Assembly: GCA_003554375.1 (NCBI GenBank)
Contig: PWGF01000359.1
Span: 1 to 6,468, forward strand
Direction: 5' to 3'
Length of the DNA stretch: 6,468 nucleotides
Source of the DNA: Spirochaetaceae bacterium
Lineage (GTDB): Bacteria; Spirochaetota; Spirochaetia; DSM-27196; SKKC01
The translations under genes and the position numbers were made by a program. The notes beneath the pieces are model-generated. The model was not told where the DNA came from and did no database searches. It was given only the letters and a program-made list of their open reading frames with translations. Positions 1 through 6,080 of the stretch are shown in pieces. The stretch's first letter is position 1. Every line of letters starts with the position of its first letter.

Positions 1-6
1 AGTCGG

Positions 7-243
7 ATGCGTAGTCGTTATCGCTTCCGGCCGCCTTTCCCGGTGTTTGTGCTTCTTCCGGCAGCGCCCGCGGTCGTATGGGGCGTGGCGCAGCTGTACT
101 CGTACGCACACCGGACGCTGATTTCCGCAGGCGCGCTCTGGGGGGGGATGGCGGCAGGCATCGGAGTGCTGGCCGCGGCAGCGGTCCTTGGGCTGGTTGC
201 CTCGCTTGCGTACGCCGCGCGTTGGATCGGGGGAGACGAATAA
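7..243 (+). CDS. Small two-helix membrane protein, function unknown (possibly 5' partial)
   Basis: The 78-residue product has a short basic N-terminus (MRSRYRFR) followed by two hydrophobic stretches. The first is at about residues 11-30 (PVFVLLPAAPAVVWGVAQLY) and the second at about 40-70, rich in Gly and Ala. It ends in the polar tail RWIGGDE. This suggests a small integral inner-membrane protein with two helices joined by a short loop around YAHRT. I do not recognise the family. The frame is open to the left edge, so the ATG at 7 may be internal to a longer gene, and only six bases precede it, so no ribosome binding site can be judged. It ends in TAA and converges on murA. The hydrophobic pattern and codon use argue for a real gene, but the exact start is uncertain. 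Confidence 0.55.
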   Translation: MRSRYRFRPPFPVFVLLPAAPAVVWGVAQLYSYAHRTLISAGALWGGMAAGIGVLAAAAVLGLVASLAYAARWIGGDE

Positions 244-268
244 CGGGGTGCAAGGGCCGCCGGACAGC

Positions 269-339
269 GAACTAACCTACCTTTCCCGGCCCGACCGGGA
301 AGAAGGGATTGAGCTCCCGATCAGGCACGAGGTTAGTTC
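269..339. repeat. Nested inverted repeat / structured element between convergent genes
   Basis: A perfect 10-bp inverted repeat, GAACTAACCT (269-278) and AGGTTAGTTC (330-339), encloses 51 nt. Inside it are a 7-bp hairpin, TTCCCGG / CCGGGAA (283-289 / 295-301, loop CCCGA), and a shorter stem, GGGA / TCCC (305-308 / 315-318). The whole can fold as a three-way junction on either strand. It lies between the stop of the small membrane gene and the stop of murA, where a bidirectional terminator would be expected. No T-run follows on either strand, so a standard intrinsic terminator is not supported. It may be a REP-like palindromic element or an RNA processing structure. The symmetry is seen directly and the role is inferred. 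Confidence 0.6.
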
Positions 340-359
340 AAGCAGGAAGGGGAGTGAGG

Positions 360-372
360 TGCCTATCAGGCA
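360..372. repeat. Small hairpin just past the murA stop
   Basis: TGCCT-ATC-AGGCA forms a perfect 5-bp stem with a 3-nt loop directly beside the murA stop codon (374-376). GTGCCT (359-364) can instead pair with AGGCAC (323-328), which lies inside the larger inverted repeat, so the two folds are mutually exclusive. No U-tract follows in the murA direction, so it is at most a weak terminator or a 3'-end stabiliser. Confidence 0.3.
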
Positions 373-373
373 A

Positions 374-1654
374 CTATTGGTCAACTCTCTCGATCTTTGC
401 CCCCACTGATCGGAGTCTACCGGTCAGGTCAACGTAACCGCGTTCGATCTGGTAGACGTTTCTGATCACGCTTTCGCCTTCGGCGCACAGTGCCGCGATG
501 AGCATTGCCATGCCGGCGCGAACATCCGGCGACGCAAGCTCTGAGCCACGTAGGCGGCAGGGGCCGCTCACGACGGCGCGATGGGGATCGCACAGCACGA
601 TCTGAGCACCCATCTCGATCAACCGGTCGACGAAGAAAAGACGGGATTCGTACAGCTTCTCGTGGATGAGCACGGTACCTTCAGCTTGCGTGGCAACGAC
701 AAGGGTGATACTGATCAAATCCGCGGGGAACCCAGGCCAGGGAGCATCGTCGATCTTCGGGACTGCACCTCCGAAGTCGGGATGGACCTGGAGCGTTTGG
801 GCCGGAGGCACGTATATCGTGCTCCCCTCAGTTTCCCAGTGTACTCCGAGCTTCGCGAAGGCTATCCTCGTCATCCGTAGATGCTCCGGCTGGGTATCTT
901 CGATGGTCAGCTCTCCGCGCGTGACGGCCGCCAACCCGATCAAAGAGCCCACTTCCATGAAGTCCGCTCCGATGCGGTACTCTGTCCCCTTTAGCTTCTT
1001 TGTACCGGCAATTCGCAGGATATTCGAGCCGACACCTCGAATATCTGCGCCCATAGACTTGAGCATAGAACAGAGATCCTGAACGTGTGGCTCGCTTGCC
1101 GCATTCTCAATCACTGTTTCGCCGTCTGCTCGCACAGCCGCCATGATCGCATTTTCCGTGGCCGTTACGGAGGCTTCGTCCAGGAAGACTTCCGTTCCCT
1201 TGAGCTGCGCACAAGCGAGGTCAAAGGTGCCGTCGGCGTCCAGATGTGCGCCGAGACTGGTGAGGGCCAGGAAATGCGTATCTAGACGGCGTCGTCCGAT
1301 GACATCCCCGCCGGGTGGAGGGAGAGTGATGGTTCCGACCCGGGCGAGCATGGGGCCGGCAAGGAGAATGCTGGCACGTATCTTGGAGGACAGCTCTGCG
1401 GGGATATCGTTTCGCATGATGTCGGAAGTAGTGAGGCGGTACGAGCCGCCTCCAAGCTCTTCCACGGTTGAACCCAGAGCGCGGAGAATATCCAACATTA
1501 CGCCCACGTCCTCAATGGCGGGGATATTGTGGAGTGTCACCGGCTCGTCGGTTAGCAGGGTCGCTGCAATACACGGAAGCGCAGCGTTTTTGTTCCCGCC
1601 GGCCTTCAACGTGCCCTTAATTGGGAACCCGCCTTCGATCTGATACTGGTACAT
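374..1654 (-). CDS. murA: UDP-N-acetylglucosamine 1-carboxyvinyltransferase (MurA), Asp-type active site
   Basis: MurA transfers enolpyruvate from PEP to UDP-GlcNAc in the cytoplasm, the first committed step of peptidoglycan synthesis. The 426-residue length is normal for the family. The start is set by MYQYQIEGG followed by KAGGNKNAALP, with Lys22 and Asn23 at the usual positions. The frame stays open upstream, but the upstream residues do not look like MurA. The active-site loop reads PPPGGDVIGRRR, with Asp117 where most bacteria have Cys115 (E. coli numbering). Asp312 in FPADL, Arg379 in DVRAGMAM and Arg405 in QIERGY correspond to E. coli Asp305, Arg371 and Arg397. The protein is otherwise intact, so the Asp is a functional variant and not decay. 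Such variants (Mycobacterium, Chlamydia, Borrelia) are insensitive to fosfomycin. The sequence closely resembles spirochaete MurA. It diverges from the aspartate kinase gene. Confidence 0.97.
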   Translation of the reverse strand: MYQYQIEGGFPIKGTLKAGGNKNAALPCIAATLLTDEPVTLHNIPAIEDVGVMLDILRALGSTVEELGGGSYRLTTSDIMRNDIPAELSSKIRASILLAGPMLARVGTITLPPPGGDVIGRRRLDTHFLALTSLGAHLDADGTFDLACAQLKGTEVFLDEASVTATENAIMAAVRADGETVIENAASEPHVQDLCSMLKSMGADIRGVGSNILRIAGTKKLKGTEYRIGADFMEVGSLIGLAAVTRGELTIEDTQPEHLRMTRIAFAKLGVHWETEGSTIYVPPAQTLQVHPDFGGAVPKIDDAPWPGFPADLISITLVVATQAEGTVLIHEKLYESRLFFVDRLIEMGAQIVLCDPHRAVVSGPCRLRGSELASPDVRAGMAMLIAALCAEGESVIRNVYQIERGYVDLTGRLRSVGAKIERVDQ

Positions 1655-1662
1655 TGCCTGCC

Positions 1663-1691
1663 ATAGTAGCGGAGACGCTCCTCGAGCACAA
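1663..1691 (-). promoter_or_regulatory. Candidate murA promoter, close to the start codon
   Basis: Read on the - strand: TTGTGC (1691-1686), a 17-bp spacer, then TACTAT (1668-1663), then 8 nt (GGCAGGCA) and the murA ATG at 1654. The -35 keeps only TTG of the consensus, while the -10 keeps the key T, A and final T. Transcription would begin within a base or two of the ATG, giving a leaderless or nearly leaderless mRNA. The only Shine-Dalgarno-like bases are GGCAGG. This is a prediction from spacing and hexamers alone. Confidence 0.35.
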
Positions 1692-1811
1692 CGATCACGT
1701 CCTTGCGATTCAGGGAAAACGCAGTTGAACCACCGCGGTTCTTCGACGGTGGCGACATGATGACGAGACGAGTACTCCCCCCTTCTCACCGCGCCACCAC
1801 GAACTGCAGGC

Positions 1812-1845
1812 AAGCGCCCCCGGGCGAGTACTCGCCGCCGCGCTT
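1812..1845. promoter_or_regulatory. Large dyad with perfect 14-bp palindrome, candidate operator or hairpin
   Basis: GGCGAGTACTCGCC (1823-1836) is a perfect palindrome. It is flanked by AAGCGC (1812-1817) and GCGCTT (1840-1845), which also pair, giving a 34-bp imperfect dyad with internal bulges of 5 and 3 nt. The half-motif CGAGTACTC recurs at 1769-1777 with its dyad centre 56 bp away. It lies between the two divergent promoter candidates, which fits a repressor site shared by murA and the kinase operon. As RNA it would form a GTAC tetraloop hairpin. No T-run follows, so it is not an intrinsic terminator. The symmetry is certain and the function is inferred. Confidence 0.45.
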
Positions 1846-1893
1846 CCGACAGCACTGCCCAACTGTGTTTGCCCTGCTTTTCGATTGTGCTGG

Positions 1894-1906
1894 TATCTTG
1901 TATAAA
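1894..1906 (+). promoter_or_regulatory. Candidate -10 region(s) for the aspartate kinase-thrC operon
   Basis: Two -10-like hexamers precede the kinase ATG at 1914. TATAAA (1901-1906) sits 7 nt upstream of the ATG and would put the transcript start at or beside the A of ATG. TATCTT (1894-1899) is preceded by TG plus one base (an extended -10) and would give a leader of about 8 nt containing AAGAG (1905-1909), a weak ribosome binding site. No good -35 hexamer is visible for either; TTGCCC at 1869-1874 is the nearest for the second, with a long spacer. Confidence 0.35.
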
Positions 1907-1913
1907 GAGCGCT

Positions 1914-3308
1914 ATGAAAGTGATGAAGTTTGGGGGAAGCTCGTTGGCCGACGCACCAACAATGGAGGCGGTCGGGCGGATTGTGCAACAAGCGGCGCAG
2001 AACGAGCAGGTCGTGGTGGTCTGTTCGGCTATGAAGGGTATTACGGACAAGCTCATCCAAGCTGCTCTGGCTGCTGAAGATGCCGATTCCACGCACACGG
2101 AAGTCATTAGGTCAGTTCGAGAGAAGCACGAACGGACGGTTGGAGAACTCATGGACACCTCGGATGAGCAAGAGGAAGCCGCCGGGGAGGTTGCGAAGCT
2201 TCTGGATGAGCTAGAGAGCATTCTTCACGGCGTGGAGCTCGTCCGCGAGTGTACGCCGCGGACACACGACCTGGTTATGTCGTTTGGGGAGCTTCTCTCG
2301 AGCACGCTGCTTGCGCGGTTTCTGCGGTCTCGAGGGGTGGGTGCCAAGTTTGTCGATGCACGAAGGATGATCATCACCGATAGCAGCCATGGGAGCGCCC
2401 ATGTCGATCGGGCCGAGACGTACCGGCGTATCAGCTCGATAATGGGGACGGGGGAGACCATCATGGTTGTGCCCGGCTTCATTGCAGCTGACGCCGAAGG
2501 AGTAACTACAACACTTGGCCGAAACGGGAGCGACTTCACTGCCTCGTTGGTTGGAGCTGCGGTGGCGGCGGATGAGGTTCAGATCTGGACCGATGTCGAT
2601 GGGATCATGAGTGCGGATCCTCGCAGCGTGGAACAGGCTTTTGTCGTCTCTGAGCTGAGCTACGAGGAAGCGATGGAGCTCTCCTATTTCGGCGCGGAGG
2701 TGATACACCCATATACAATGCTCCCGGTCGTCGACCGGGGTATTCCCATTCGCATCAAGAATACAATGGACCCGGAGCAGCCCGGTACGTTGATCAGTGT
2801 GGAAGGCGCCCGGACCGAGCGTGACGTTACGGGCATTGCCAGCATCGACAATATTGCGATCATCAACGTGGAAGGTGGCGGGATGGTGGGTGTGCCCGGT
2901 ATCGCGCATCGGATCTTCCGAGCGCTTGCGTCAGCGAATATCAATATCATCATGATATCTCAGGCTTCGAGCGAGCACACGATCTGTCTGGCGCTTCGCC
3001 GGGAAGAGGCCTCGGCGGCCGTTGCCGCACTGGAATCCGAGTTTGCCACGGAGCGGAAGGATCAGACTATCCGACAGTTTGAGCTCCAGACCGATCTGGA
3101 GATCGTAGCAGTCATTGGCGAGCGAATGCGGGGCAAGCCGGGGGTCAGCGGCCGGCTGTTCGGAGCGATGGGCCGGGCCGGTCTTAGCGTGCATGCGATC
3201 GCCCAAGGATCGTCGGAGCGGAATATCTCCTTCATTGTGGCGGCGGCGGACCGTGATGCTACGTTGAGAACCGTGCATGACGCCTTCTTTGGCGAGGGGA
3301 CCTCATGA
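1914..3308 (+). CDS. Aspartate kinase, ThrA-like monofunctional with two ACT domains
   Basis: It phosphorylates L-aspartate with ATP, the entry step for threonine, methionine and lysine. The 464-residue protein begins MKVMKFGGSSLAD. KFGGSS (residues 5-10), SFGELLSS (123-130), GRNGSD (202-207), WTDVDG (225-230) and DPR (235-237) mark an intact amino-acid kinase domain, followed by SYEEAMELSYFGAEVIHP (249-266). Two ACT-type segments follow at about 307-385 and 392-460, each with a ligand-loop motif: ISQASSEHTI and IAQGSSERNI. This arrangement and wording match the N-terminal half of E. coli ThrA, but the protein stops where ThrA continues into homoserine dehydrogenase. Feedback control by threonine is likely but inferred. 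The upstream in-frame ATG at 1869 would add 15 residues unlike the family, so 1914 is preferred. Its TGA overlaps the thrC ATG, so the two are probably co-translated. Confidence 0.95.
   Translation: MKVMKFGGSSLADAPTMEAVGRIVQQAAQNEQVVVVCSAMKGITDKLIQAALAAEDADSTHTEVIRSVREKHERTVGELMDTSDEQEEAAGEVAKLLDELESILHGVELVRECTPRTHDLVMSFGELLSSTLLARFLRSRGVGAKFVDARRMIITDSSHGSAHVDRAETYRRISSIMGTGETIMVVPGFIAADAEGVTTTLGRNGSDFTASLVGAAVAADEVQIWTDVDGIMSADPRSVEQAFVVSELSYEEAMELSYFGAEVIHPYTMLPVVDRGIPIRIKNTMDPEQPGTLISVEGARTERDVTGIASIDNIAIINVEGGGMVGVPGIAHRIFRALASANINIIMISQASSEHTICLALRREEASAAVAALESEFATERKDQTIRQFELQTDLEIVAVIGERMRGKPGVSGRLFGAMGRAGLSVHAIAQGSSERNISFIVAAADRDATLRTVHDAFFGEGTS
3294..3300 (+). promoter_or_regulatory. 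Ribosome binding site of thrC inside the kinase gene
   Basis: GAGGGGA ends 4 nt before the thrC ATG at 3305. It is the clearest Shine-Dalgarno sequence in the window and lies within the last codons of the kinase gene. With the ATGA overlap it supports coupled translation. The genes that start transcription units here (murA, kinase, HD gene) lack a comparable site. Confidence 0.65.
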
Positions 3309-4657
3309 AGTTTCGGAGCACTCGGGGAAACGGCACGGAAGTGACCTTCCTGGAAGCGGTGCTGCAGGGACTCGCTCCGGACGGCGGGTTGTTCCATCCG
3401 AGTAGCGAGGTCGATCTCTCTTCAGGTCTCGCGAAGGCCGGTGAGCTTGCGAAGGTGGGCGACGGCGAACCGTTCTCTTGGAGAGCGGCGAGGTGGCTGG
3501 CGCCCGTTCTGCGGCATGACTACACGACTGATCAGGTGAAGGGGCTTTGTGAGCGAGCGTTCCCGTTTGAGCCGAGGCTGCGAACGCTGGATGAAGGGTT
3601 GCACCTCTTGGAGCTCTTTCATGGCCCCAGCTGCGCGTTCAAGGATTTCGGTGCCGGTTTCCTTTCTGCCGTTATGGAGGAATACTTGGAGCGGGTCGCC
3701 CGGCGGGCGCTCGTTCTCACAGCCACTTCAGGGGACACGGGCAGCGCGGTGGCTCAGGCGTTTGCGGGCAGGCGGCGGGCAGATGTCGTTGTCCTCTATC
3801 CGAAGGGCCGAGTGAGCCGACTCCAGGAGCAGCAGCTGACGACAGTCGGCGGAAACGTGACTGCCGTCGAAGTAGAGGGGAGTTTCGACGACTGTCAACG
3901 TCTCGTGAAGGAGAGCTTCGCTCATCGGGAGGCCGGTAACCTTCCGCTCACATCGGCCAACAGCATAAACCTGGGAAGGCTTATACCACAGGTCCTCTAC
4001 TACATGGAGGCAGTTACCACGCTCCGCGTAACCGCCGGGCAAGAATGCGCGCCGGTCTTCTCGGTGCCGAGCGGCAATTTCGGGAACCTTACCGCAGGAG
4101 TACTGGCGTGGAGGTGGGGGATGCCCGCTCAACGCTTCCTGGCAGCGACAAACCGCAACGATGTCGTCCCGAAGTATCTGGAGACAGGGCGCTTCAATCC
4201 TCGGCCGAGCGTACAGACCCTCTCGAACGCTATGGACGTAGGTAATCCAAGCAACTTCGAACGCCTTGCCACCCTTTTCGGACATGACGTCGAAGCGATG
4301 CGGAAAGCTATCACCGGTATTCCTGTCTCGGAGGAGCAGACGAGCGCCCAGATTCGCTCCGCCTGGCACCGGTGGGGAACGGTGGTGTGTCCGCACACGG
4401 CCGTAGGGTTATGCGCTGCGCAGCGCTGGCGTGAGGAGCAGCGACAGAGGAGAGGCTCGAGCGCAGACGGGGAAACCGTGGTTCTGGCGACCGCTCATCC
4501 AGGGAAGTTTCCCGAGATCATACGGGAGACGCTGGAGCTCAAGGTAGAGATCCCGGAGCGACTCGCTCGACTACTCGATCTTCCGAATGAGGCCGTGCTA
4601 ATGGAGCCGGACGTGGACCGCTTCGTTGCTTGGCTGAAGGAGCGATACGGAGCGTGA
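3305..4657 (+). CDS. thrC: Threonine synthase
   Basis: ThrC is a PLP enzyme that converts O-phospho-L-homoserine to L-threonine in the cytoplasm, the last step of the pathway. The 450-residue protein is the long fold-type II form, as in E. coli and yeast. It opens with KFRSTRGN and LAPDGGLF, a typical N-terminal pattern. The PLP lysine is Lys113 in HGPSCAFKDFGAGF. TSGDTGSA (141-148) and PSGNFGN (255-261) are the phosphate- and cofactor-binding segments, SANSINLGRLIPQ (217-229) is a family signature, and LATAHPGKFPE near the C-terminus is also typical. No frameshift or missing catalytic residue is seen. The start is fixed by a strong ribosome binding site and the 4-bp ATGA overlap with the upstream kinase gene. 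Homoserine dehydrogenase and homoserine kinase are absent from the window. Confidence 0.96.
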   Translation: MKFRSTRGNGTEVTFLEAVLQGLAPDGGLFHPSSEVDLSSGLAKAGELAKVGDGEPFSWRAARWLAPVLRHDYTTDQVKGLCERAFPFEPRLRTLDEGLHLLELFHGPSCAFKDFGAGFLSAVMEEYLERVARRALVLTATSGDTGSAVAQAFAGRRRADVVVLYPKGRVSRLQEQQLTTVGGNVTAVEVEGSFDDCQRLVKESFAHREAGNLPLTSANSINLGRLIPQVLYYMEAVTTLRVTAGQECAPVFSVPSGNFGNLTAGVLAWRWGMPAQRFLAATNRNDVVPKYLETGRFNPRPSVQTLSNAMDVGNPSNFERLATLFGHDVEAMRKAITGIPVSEEQTSAQIRSAWHRWGTVVCPHTAVGLCAAQRWREEQRQRRGSSADGETVVLATAHPGKFPEIIRETLELKVEIPERLARLLDLPNEAVLMEPDVDRFVAWLKERYGA

Positions 4658-4663
4658 ACCCAA

Positions 4664-4761
4664 CTTCGGGAGTGTTGCTTCGGGGATGTTGCTTCGGGAG
4701 TGCGGCCAGGGGAGTGCGGTCAGGGGAATACGGCTTCGGGAGTGCGGCCTCGGGGGCTCGC
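4664..4761 (+). repeat. 14-bp tandem repeat array (six clear units plus a degenerate seventh)
   Basis: Units: CTTCGGGAGTGTTG (4664-4677), CTTCGGGGATGTTG (4678-4691), CTTCGGGAGTGCGG (4692-4705), CCAGGGGAGTGCGG (4706-4719), TCAGGGGAATACGG (4720-4733), CTTCGGGAGTGCGG (4734-4747) and the degenerate CCTCGGGGGCTCGC (4748-4761). Units 3 and 6 are identical. The array fills nearly all of the gap between the thrC stop and the HD-gene stop. The period is not a multiple of three and sits after both stop codons, so it is non-coding. Every unit carries a run of three to five G on the + strand at even spacing. It would form the 3' untranslated part of the thrC mRNA and may be variable in number. Confidence 0.85.
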
Positions 4762-4769
4762 CTCCAGGC
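4747..4769. repeat. Imperfect hairpin at the end of the repeat array, next to the HD-gene stop
   Basis: GCCT-C-GGGG-GCTCG-CCTC-C-AGGC can fold into two 4-bp helices separated by one mismatch, with a 5-nt loop and one G-U pair on the + strand. It touches the TGA of the HD gene (4770-4772). No T-run follows on either strand, so it is only a weak candidate for transcription end control. Confidence 0.3.
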
Positions 4770-5903
4770 TCACTCGACGTACATCTTGAACCGTCTCTTG
4801 TTCTCGAGAGACTGAAACGGATTGTTGCGCGCTTTGAGGAAGGCCCGGTAGACGCGGCAAGCCCGATAGTATGCGTCCGGACCCGAGTACGTGGAGCTCA
4901 GATCACAGCGGTAAAGCTCCAGCAAGGCCGGAAAGAGTTCGTGATCCATGATCGGAGCGGTGCGGTAACGCGGGAGCGTGTGAACGGCGCCGGGAATCAT
5001 GTGATTCCGTACAAGCCAGGCAACAGCGTCCACCGTTGCCGAATCGAACTCCAGGCGCGTGAGGAACCGGCGCGCATACTGAGCACCTAGCTCGGCATGT
5101 CCGTCGAAAGGGCGTTCGCGAGTACTGCGCGAAGCCGGCTTCCCGCTGTCGTGCAACAGAAGGGCGAGTGAGACCGTCTGGTCCGGCGTCTTGCGGTAGC
5201 GGAATGTCTCCAAGGTGTGGTTCCAAACGTCGCCTTCCGGATGGTGGTCCTTGCTGTGCTCGGTGCCCGCCATCGGGACGAGTTCCGGCCAGAAACGCTC
5301 CACAAAGCCTATTCGCCGCAGAAAACGGAGCCCGCGCCACGGGTATCGCCCGCCGAGAACCAGCGTCAGGAGCAGACGCTGAAGCTCCGGTGGGAGTTCC
5401 GGAACGTTGCCGAGGGTGCTGATTCGGTCAGACTTGTCGACCTCGAACCCGTAACGGGCGATAAGGAGCGTTGCCTGGACGAGAAGGGCCATGAGTGCGC
5501 TGCGGTTCCCGTTGGCTGCGCTGGGAAGCGTGATGTGCCGTTTGCGAAGAGCGGGGTATGCGCCGGCGGGATCAAGGTATCGGTCTCCGGCAGGATCGTA
5601 GCGCAGCGAGAAGGGCCGGAGAAGAGCGTCCGCGGGTACTCCGAGGGTGCCGTGCCGCTGAGAGCCGAGCTGTTCATTACAACGCACGTAGAATCGGCTT
5701 CCGTCTTCGTCGACGGCCGCATCTACGCCGTCGATGCCCGGGAAATGCAGGTCGGGCGTTAGACGTGCGAGCTGGATGAGCGACCCGGAGAATTCGAGGA
5801 ATACGAGCTGCCGCTCTTGTAACCGGTAGTAGCGATCTAGGGCGGAGGTTCCTGAAAGTAGGTATTCGAAGCCCGCTGACCCGATCTCGTGCAGCAATCC
5901 CAT
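4770..5903 (-). CDS. CCA-adding-enzyme-like protein with degenerate nucleotidyltransferase head and intact HD domain
   Basis: The 377-residue protein follows the plan of HD-containing CCA-adding/poly(A) polymerase enzymes. Residues 10-27 (AGFEYLLSGTSALDRYYR) align with the usual GFEAYLVGGAVRD stretch, but the GGxVRD motif is lost. The DxD metal-binding pair is absent; the nearest text is DLHFPG. RPFSLRYDPAGDRYLDPAG (96-114) is the counterpart of DFTINALAYDP...IDPFGG, and LLIARYGFEVD (146-156) of VRFAARLGFEID. RGLRFLRRIGFVERFWPEL (190-208) leads into the HD domain: GDVWNHT (His229), LLLHDSGKP (His251, Asp252), FDGHAELGA (His269), RNHM (His301) and CDLSS (Asp334). Transfer of CTP or ATP to tRNA is therefore unlikely, while metal-dependent phosphohydrolase or phosphodiesterase activity looks possible. 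The substrate is unknown. The gene stands alone and converges on thrC. Confidence 0.88.
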   Translation of the reverse strand: MGLLHEIGSAGFEYLLSGTSALDRYYRLQERQLVFLEFSGSLIQLARLTPDLHFPGIDGVDAAVDEDGSRFYVRCNEQLGSQRHGTLGVPADALLRPFSLRYDPAGDRYLDPAGAYPALRKRHITLPSAANGNRSALMALLVQATLLIARYGFEVDKSDRISTLGNVPELPPELQRLLLTLVLGGRYPWRGLRFLRRIGFVERFWPELVPMAGTEHSKDHHPEGDVWNHTLETFRYRKTPDQTVSLALLLHDSGKPASRSTRERPFDGHAELGAQYARRFLTRLEFDSATVDAVAWLVRNHMIPGAVHTLPRYRTAPIMDHELFPALLELYRCDLSSTYSGPDAYYRACRVYRAFLKARNNPFQSLENKRRFKMYVE

Positions 5904-6080
5904 GGCTCAGAAGGTACCGAGCTACGCCGCCGTTGTCGAGTCATCGGAAGGCTGTGCGAGCCGGCAGGACCCGAGCTCCAGGACGACAATCCTTGCCTCA
6001 CGGGCGCGGGTTGGCGGCAGCCGACTCCGCTTCGATTCCCCACACCGGTCGGCTTCACGAATGGCTTGAGCAGGCCTCGG
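5904..6080. other. Intergenic stretch without recognisable gene
   Basis: Apart from the promoter candidate next to the HD gene, I see nothing I can name here. Open frames on both strands are Arg/Pro/Ser-rich and resemble no family. On the - strand about 52 codons stay open in the frame of the last pseudogene piece after its TGA (6083-6081), ending at a TAG at 5924-5922. This could be further eroded C-terminal sequence of the same dead gene, but no conserved residues are visible. Confidence 0.4.
5911..5939 (-). promoter_or_regulatory. Candidate promoter of the HD gene, leaderless spacing
   Basis: On the - strand: TCGACA (5939-5934; five of six bases match TTGACA), exactly 17 bp of spacer, TACCTT (5916-5911), then 7 nt (CTGAGCC) and the ATG at 5903. 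Transcription would start at about the A of the ATG. No ribosome binding site is visible upstream of this start, which agrees with leaderless translation. It is the best of the three promoter candidates in the window but still only a prediction. Confidence 0.45.

Larger units (their letters stand above)
1655..1913. other. Divergent intergenic region between murA and aspartate kinase
   Basis: These 259 bp hold no gene that I can support. They contain candidate promoters for the two divergent genes at either end, an inverted repeat CCACCG / CGGTGG (1730-1735 / 1747-1752), and two copies of CGAGTACTC (1769-1777 and 1825-1833), the second inside a perfect 14-bp palindrome. Open frames crossing this stretch on the - strand are Arg-rich, resemble nothing and are judged non-coding. 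Confidence 0.6.

Noticed and set aside
269..339. tRNA-like element
   Set aside because: Its length is close to a tRNA and it forms several stems, but the outer stem is 10 bp and there is no recognisable T-loop (GGTTCRA) or anticodon arm.
1869..1913. Earlier ATG for the aspartate kinase at 1869
   Set aside because: It would add MPCFSIVLVSCIKSA, which is unlike aspartate kinases. The conserved KFGG motif lies at the usual distance from the ATG at 1914.
1655..2221. In-frame open extension upstream of murA on the - strand
   Set aside because: The murA frame stays open far upstream, but the added residues have no MurA character and would overlap the kinase gene. The family N-terminus begins at MYQYQIEGG (1654).
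4658..4769. Intrinsic terminator for thrC or the HD gene
   Set aside because: GC-rich hairpins exist, but no run of T follows on either strand.
4630..4815. Short + strand open frame across the repeat array encoding GCCFGSAARG-like repeats
   Set aside because: Its coding look comes only from the 14-bp repeats. The period shifts frame each unit and it overlaps the ends of thrC and the HD gene.
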